This document shows, piece by piece, positions 35,441 to 37,241 of a DNA stretch of 37,241 bases. Where the stretch lies: contig CAZOKH010000032.1 of the NCBI GenBank assembly GCA_964580315.1, positions 1 to 37,241 of the forward strand, given 5' to 3'. Under the pieces are notes generated by a model. It had not been told where the DNA came from, did no database searches, and worked only from the letters and a program-made list of their open reading frames with translations. Made by a program: the position numbers and the translations under genes. Each line of letters starts with the position of its first letter. Position 1 is the first letter of the stretch. The stretch comes from CAZOKH01 sp964580315 (lineage in GTDB: Bacteria > Chloroflexota > Anaerolineae > Anaerolineales > Anaerolineaceae).

Positions 35441-37129
35441 ATGGAAAACCCACAAACGCCGCAAACCACCGATTTTATCCGCGAGATTATTAATGAACAC
35501 AACCGGAGCGGGAGGTTTGACCAGCGTGTGCACACCCGTTTTCCACCAGAGCCGAACGGATATTTGCACATCGGTCATGCCAAATCCATTTGCCTGAACT
35601 TTGGCGTGGCTCAGCAGTTCGGCGGTTTGACCAACCTGCGTTTTGACGACACCAACCCGAGCAAGGAAGATGTCGAGTACGTTGATTCAATCCGCGAAGA
35701 TGTGCGCTGGCTGGGGTTTGACTGGGATGACCGTGAGTTCTACGCTTCAGACTACTTTGAGCAGATGTACCAATATGCCATTGATTTGATCAAAAAGGGT
35801 AAGGCATTTGTGTGCGATTTGAGCGCGGAAGAAATGCGCCAGTACCGCGGCACGCTGACCGAGCCAGGCAAGGAAAGCCCCTACCGTAACCGTCCGATTG
35901 AAGAGAACCTTGATCTGTTTATTCGGATGCATGATGGCGAGTTTGAAGACGGCAGCCGCACCCTGCGCGCCAAAATTGACATGGCTTCGCCCAACATGAA
36001 CATGCGCGACCCGGTGATGTACCGCATTTTGCACGCCACGCACCACCGCACCGGCGATGACTGGTGCATTTACCCGATGTATGACTACGCCCACTGCGTG
36101 TCTGATTCGATTGAACGCATCACCCATTCGATTTGCACGCTGGAATTTGAAGACCACCGCCCGTTGTACGACTGGTTTTTGGATCAGCTTAACGTGTTTC
36201 ACCCGCAGCAGATTGAATTTGCCAGGCTAAACCTGAATTACACCGTGATGAGCAAGCGCAAACTGCTGGCATTGGTGCAGAACAAGCTGGTGAGCGGCTG
36301 GGATGACCCGCGCATGCCCACCATTTCGGGCATGCGGCGGCGCGGCTATTCGCCGGAGGCCATGCGCAAGTTTGCCGAGGTGATTGGCGTGGCCAAGAAC
36401 AACAGCACGGTGGAACTGGAACTGCTGGAGCACGTGGTGCGCGACGACCTGAACCAGAACGCCCCGCGCGTGATGGCGGTGCTGCATCCGCTGCGCGTGG
36501 TGGTCGAGAATTACCCGGACGACCTGGAAGAAGAATTTGAAGTGCCGAATTTCCCGCAGGACCCCGAACGCACCGAGACGCGCAAGGTGACCTTCTCGAA
36601 AGTGGTGTATATCGAGCAGGATGACTTCATGGAAGAGCCGCCCAAGAATTATTACCGCCTGGCGCCGGGACGCGAAGTGCGCCTGATCGGCTCCTACTTT
36701 ATCACCTGCAGCGATGTGGTGAAAGACGCCGCCGGCAACGTGGTGGAACTGCGCTGCACCTACGACCCCGAATCACGCGGCGGGCAAACCCCCGACGGAC
36801 GCAAGGTGAAAGGCACCATCCACTGGGTGTCAGAAAAACACGCGGTGGACGCCGAGGTGCGCCTGTATGATACGCTGTTCCTGAAAGCCAACCCCTATGA
36901 TGTGGCGGAAGGCGAAGATTTTACCGCCAACCTGAACCCCAATTCGCTGGAAGTGCTGCAGCACTGCAAGGTGGAGCCCGGACTGGCGCAGGCTAATGCG
37001 GGGCACCGCTACCAGTTTGTGCGCCAGGGTTACTTCTTTGTGGACCCCAAAGATTCGACGCCGGAGAAACCGGTGTTCAACCGCACGGTGGCGCTGCGCG
37101 ACACCTGGGCGAAAGTGAAGAACAGTTGA
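35441..37129 (+). CDS. glnS: Glutaminyl-tRNA synthetase
   Basis: This 562-residue class Ib synthetase charges tRNA-Gln directly with glutamine. It has the HIGH motif (PEPNGYLHIGHAKS), the KMSKS-type motif (VMSKRKL), the GlnRS-specific RFDDTNP and YDYAHCVSDSIE segments, and both C-terminal beta-barrel anticodon-binding regions. The length is close to bacterial GlnS. A gene of this kind replaces the GatCAB amidation route for Gln-tRNA in its carriers. The coding sequence is visibly richer in GC-ending codons (GCG, CTG, CGC) towards its 3' end than most of the window, which could mean strong expression or a different history. It is followed by tRNA-Pro. Confidence 0.97.
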   Translation: MENPQTPQTTDFIREIINEHNRSGRFDQRVHTRFPPEPNGYLHIGHAKSICLNFGVAQQFGGLTNLRFDDTNPSKEDVEYVDSIREDVRWLGFDWDDREFYASDYFEQMYQYAIDLIKKGKAFVCDLSAEEMRQYRGTLTEPGKESPYRNRPIEENLDLFIRMHDGEFEDGSRTLRAKIDMASPNMNMRDPVMYRILHATHHRTGDDWCIYPMYDYAHCVSDSIERITHSICTLEFEDHRPLYDWFLDQLNVFHPQQIEFARLNLNYTVMSKRKLLALVQNKLVSGWDDPRMPTISGMRRRGYSPEAMRKFAEVIGVAKNNSTVELELLEHVVRDDLNQNAPRVMAVLHPLRVVVENYPDDLEEEFEVPNFPQDPERTETRKVTFSKVVYIEQDDFMEEPPKNYYRLAPGREVRLIGSYFITCSDVVKDAAGNVVELRCTYDPESRGGQTPDGRKVKGTIHWVSEKHAVDAEVRLYDTLFLKANPYDVAEGEDFTANLNPNSLEVLQHCKVEPGLAQANAGHRYQFVRQGYFFVDPKDSTPEKPVFNRTVALRDTWAKVKNS

Positions 37130-37162
37130 GAAAAATTTGCCCCCAAAGCCCAAAAATTGGGT

Positions 37163-37168
37163 TATAAT
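37163..37168 (+). promoter_or_regulatory. -10 box of tRNA-Pro
   Basis: A perfect TATAAT lies 12 bases upstream of the tRNA 5' end. Confidence 0.55.
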
Positions 37169-37180
37169 CGGCAATGCAAA

Positions 37181-37241
37181 CGGGGCGTGGCTCAGCCCGG
37201 CTAGAGCGCACGGTTCGGGTCCGTGAGGTCGGCGGTTCAAA
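37181..37241 (+). tRNA. tRNA-Pro(CGG), partial at window end
   Basis: CGGGGCG starts the acceptor stem. A D-arm (GCTC...GAGC) and an anticodon arm CACGG-TTCGGGT-CCGTG with anticodon CGG follow, then the start of the T-arm (GGCGGTTCAAA). The 3' end lies beyond the window. Confidence 0.9.

Noticed and set aside
37130..37160. CCCAA-AAA-TTGGG hairpin after glnS as a terminator
   Set aside because: The stem is only five pairs with no following T-run, and it leads directly into the tRNA-Pro promoter.

Overview
The window reads as a chromosomal segment of a free-living bacterium of moderate GC. The gene repertoire best fits a member of the Chloroflexota, probably Anaerolineae-like: a tex/DUF364 neighbourhood, WD40 proteins with an N-terminal zinc ribbon, a heterodimeric ABC exporter, GlnRS, and an RF2 with the classical frameshift. 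This placement is inferred from gene content; there is no rRNA or other decisive marker here. No CRISPR array, transposase, integrase or plasmid/phage module was seen. No stretch longer than about 300 bases lacks a gene.

Region 1 (1-7.5 kb, + strand) is the most unusual part. It is a tight run of seven genes: a small membrane zinc-ribbon protein; a signal-peptide/membrane protein resembling DUF2207 whose C-terminus is a Gly/Cys/Ala tail with seven cysteines alternating with alanine; a radical SAM/SPASM enzyme with a fused PqqD-like (RRE-type) N-terminal domain; a paralogue that has lost every iron-sulfur cysteine (a pseudo-radical-SAM protein); a SAM-dependent methyltransferase; and two tandem Gfo/Idh/MocA-type oxidoreductases. 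I read this as a candidate post-translational modification system in which the membrane-anchored cysteine tail is the substrate. The function is inferred, not shown.

Region 2 (7.5-11.7 kb) has tRNA-Gln(CUG) with a strong terminator, then minus-strand genes: a small Cys-containing acidic protein (DUF1540-like), a bifunctional RelA/SpoT (p)ppGpp enzyme, and a pair of overlapping HAD phosphatases ending in a perfect hairpin.

Region 3 (11.9-19.2 kb) has pfkA on the + strand meeting a co-directional minus-strand housekeeping run: tRNA-Leu(UAG), tig, clpP, a NagD-like HAD phosphatase, rlmN, ftsY and prfB. It covers protein folding and proteolysis, rRNA modification, membrane targeting and translation termination. 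prfB carries the autoregulatory +1 frameshift CTT-TGA-C.

Region 4 (19.3-26.3 kb, + strand) has a hypothetical protein, a DUF364-type protein, tex, and two ABC half-transporters with complementary ATPase-site defects, as expected for a heterodimeric exporter.

Region 5 (26.3-37.2 kb) has a GT-B glycosyltransferase-like protein (-), a Ser/Met-rich C39-like cysteine peptidase (+), a membrane-anchored protein with 14 WD40 repeats (+), purH (-), a membrane PAS-GGDEF diguanylate cyclase (-), a small MscS-type channel (+), glnS (+) and a tRNA-Pro(CGG) cut by the window end. mscS and glnS look visibly more GC-rich at third positions than the preceding genes.
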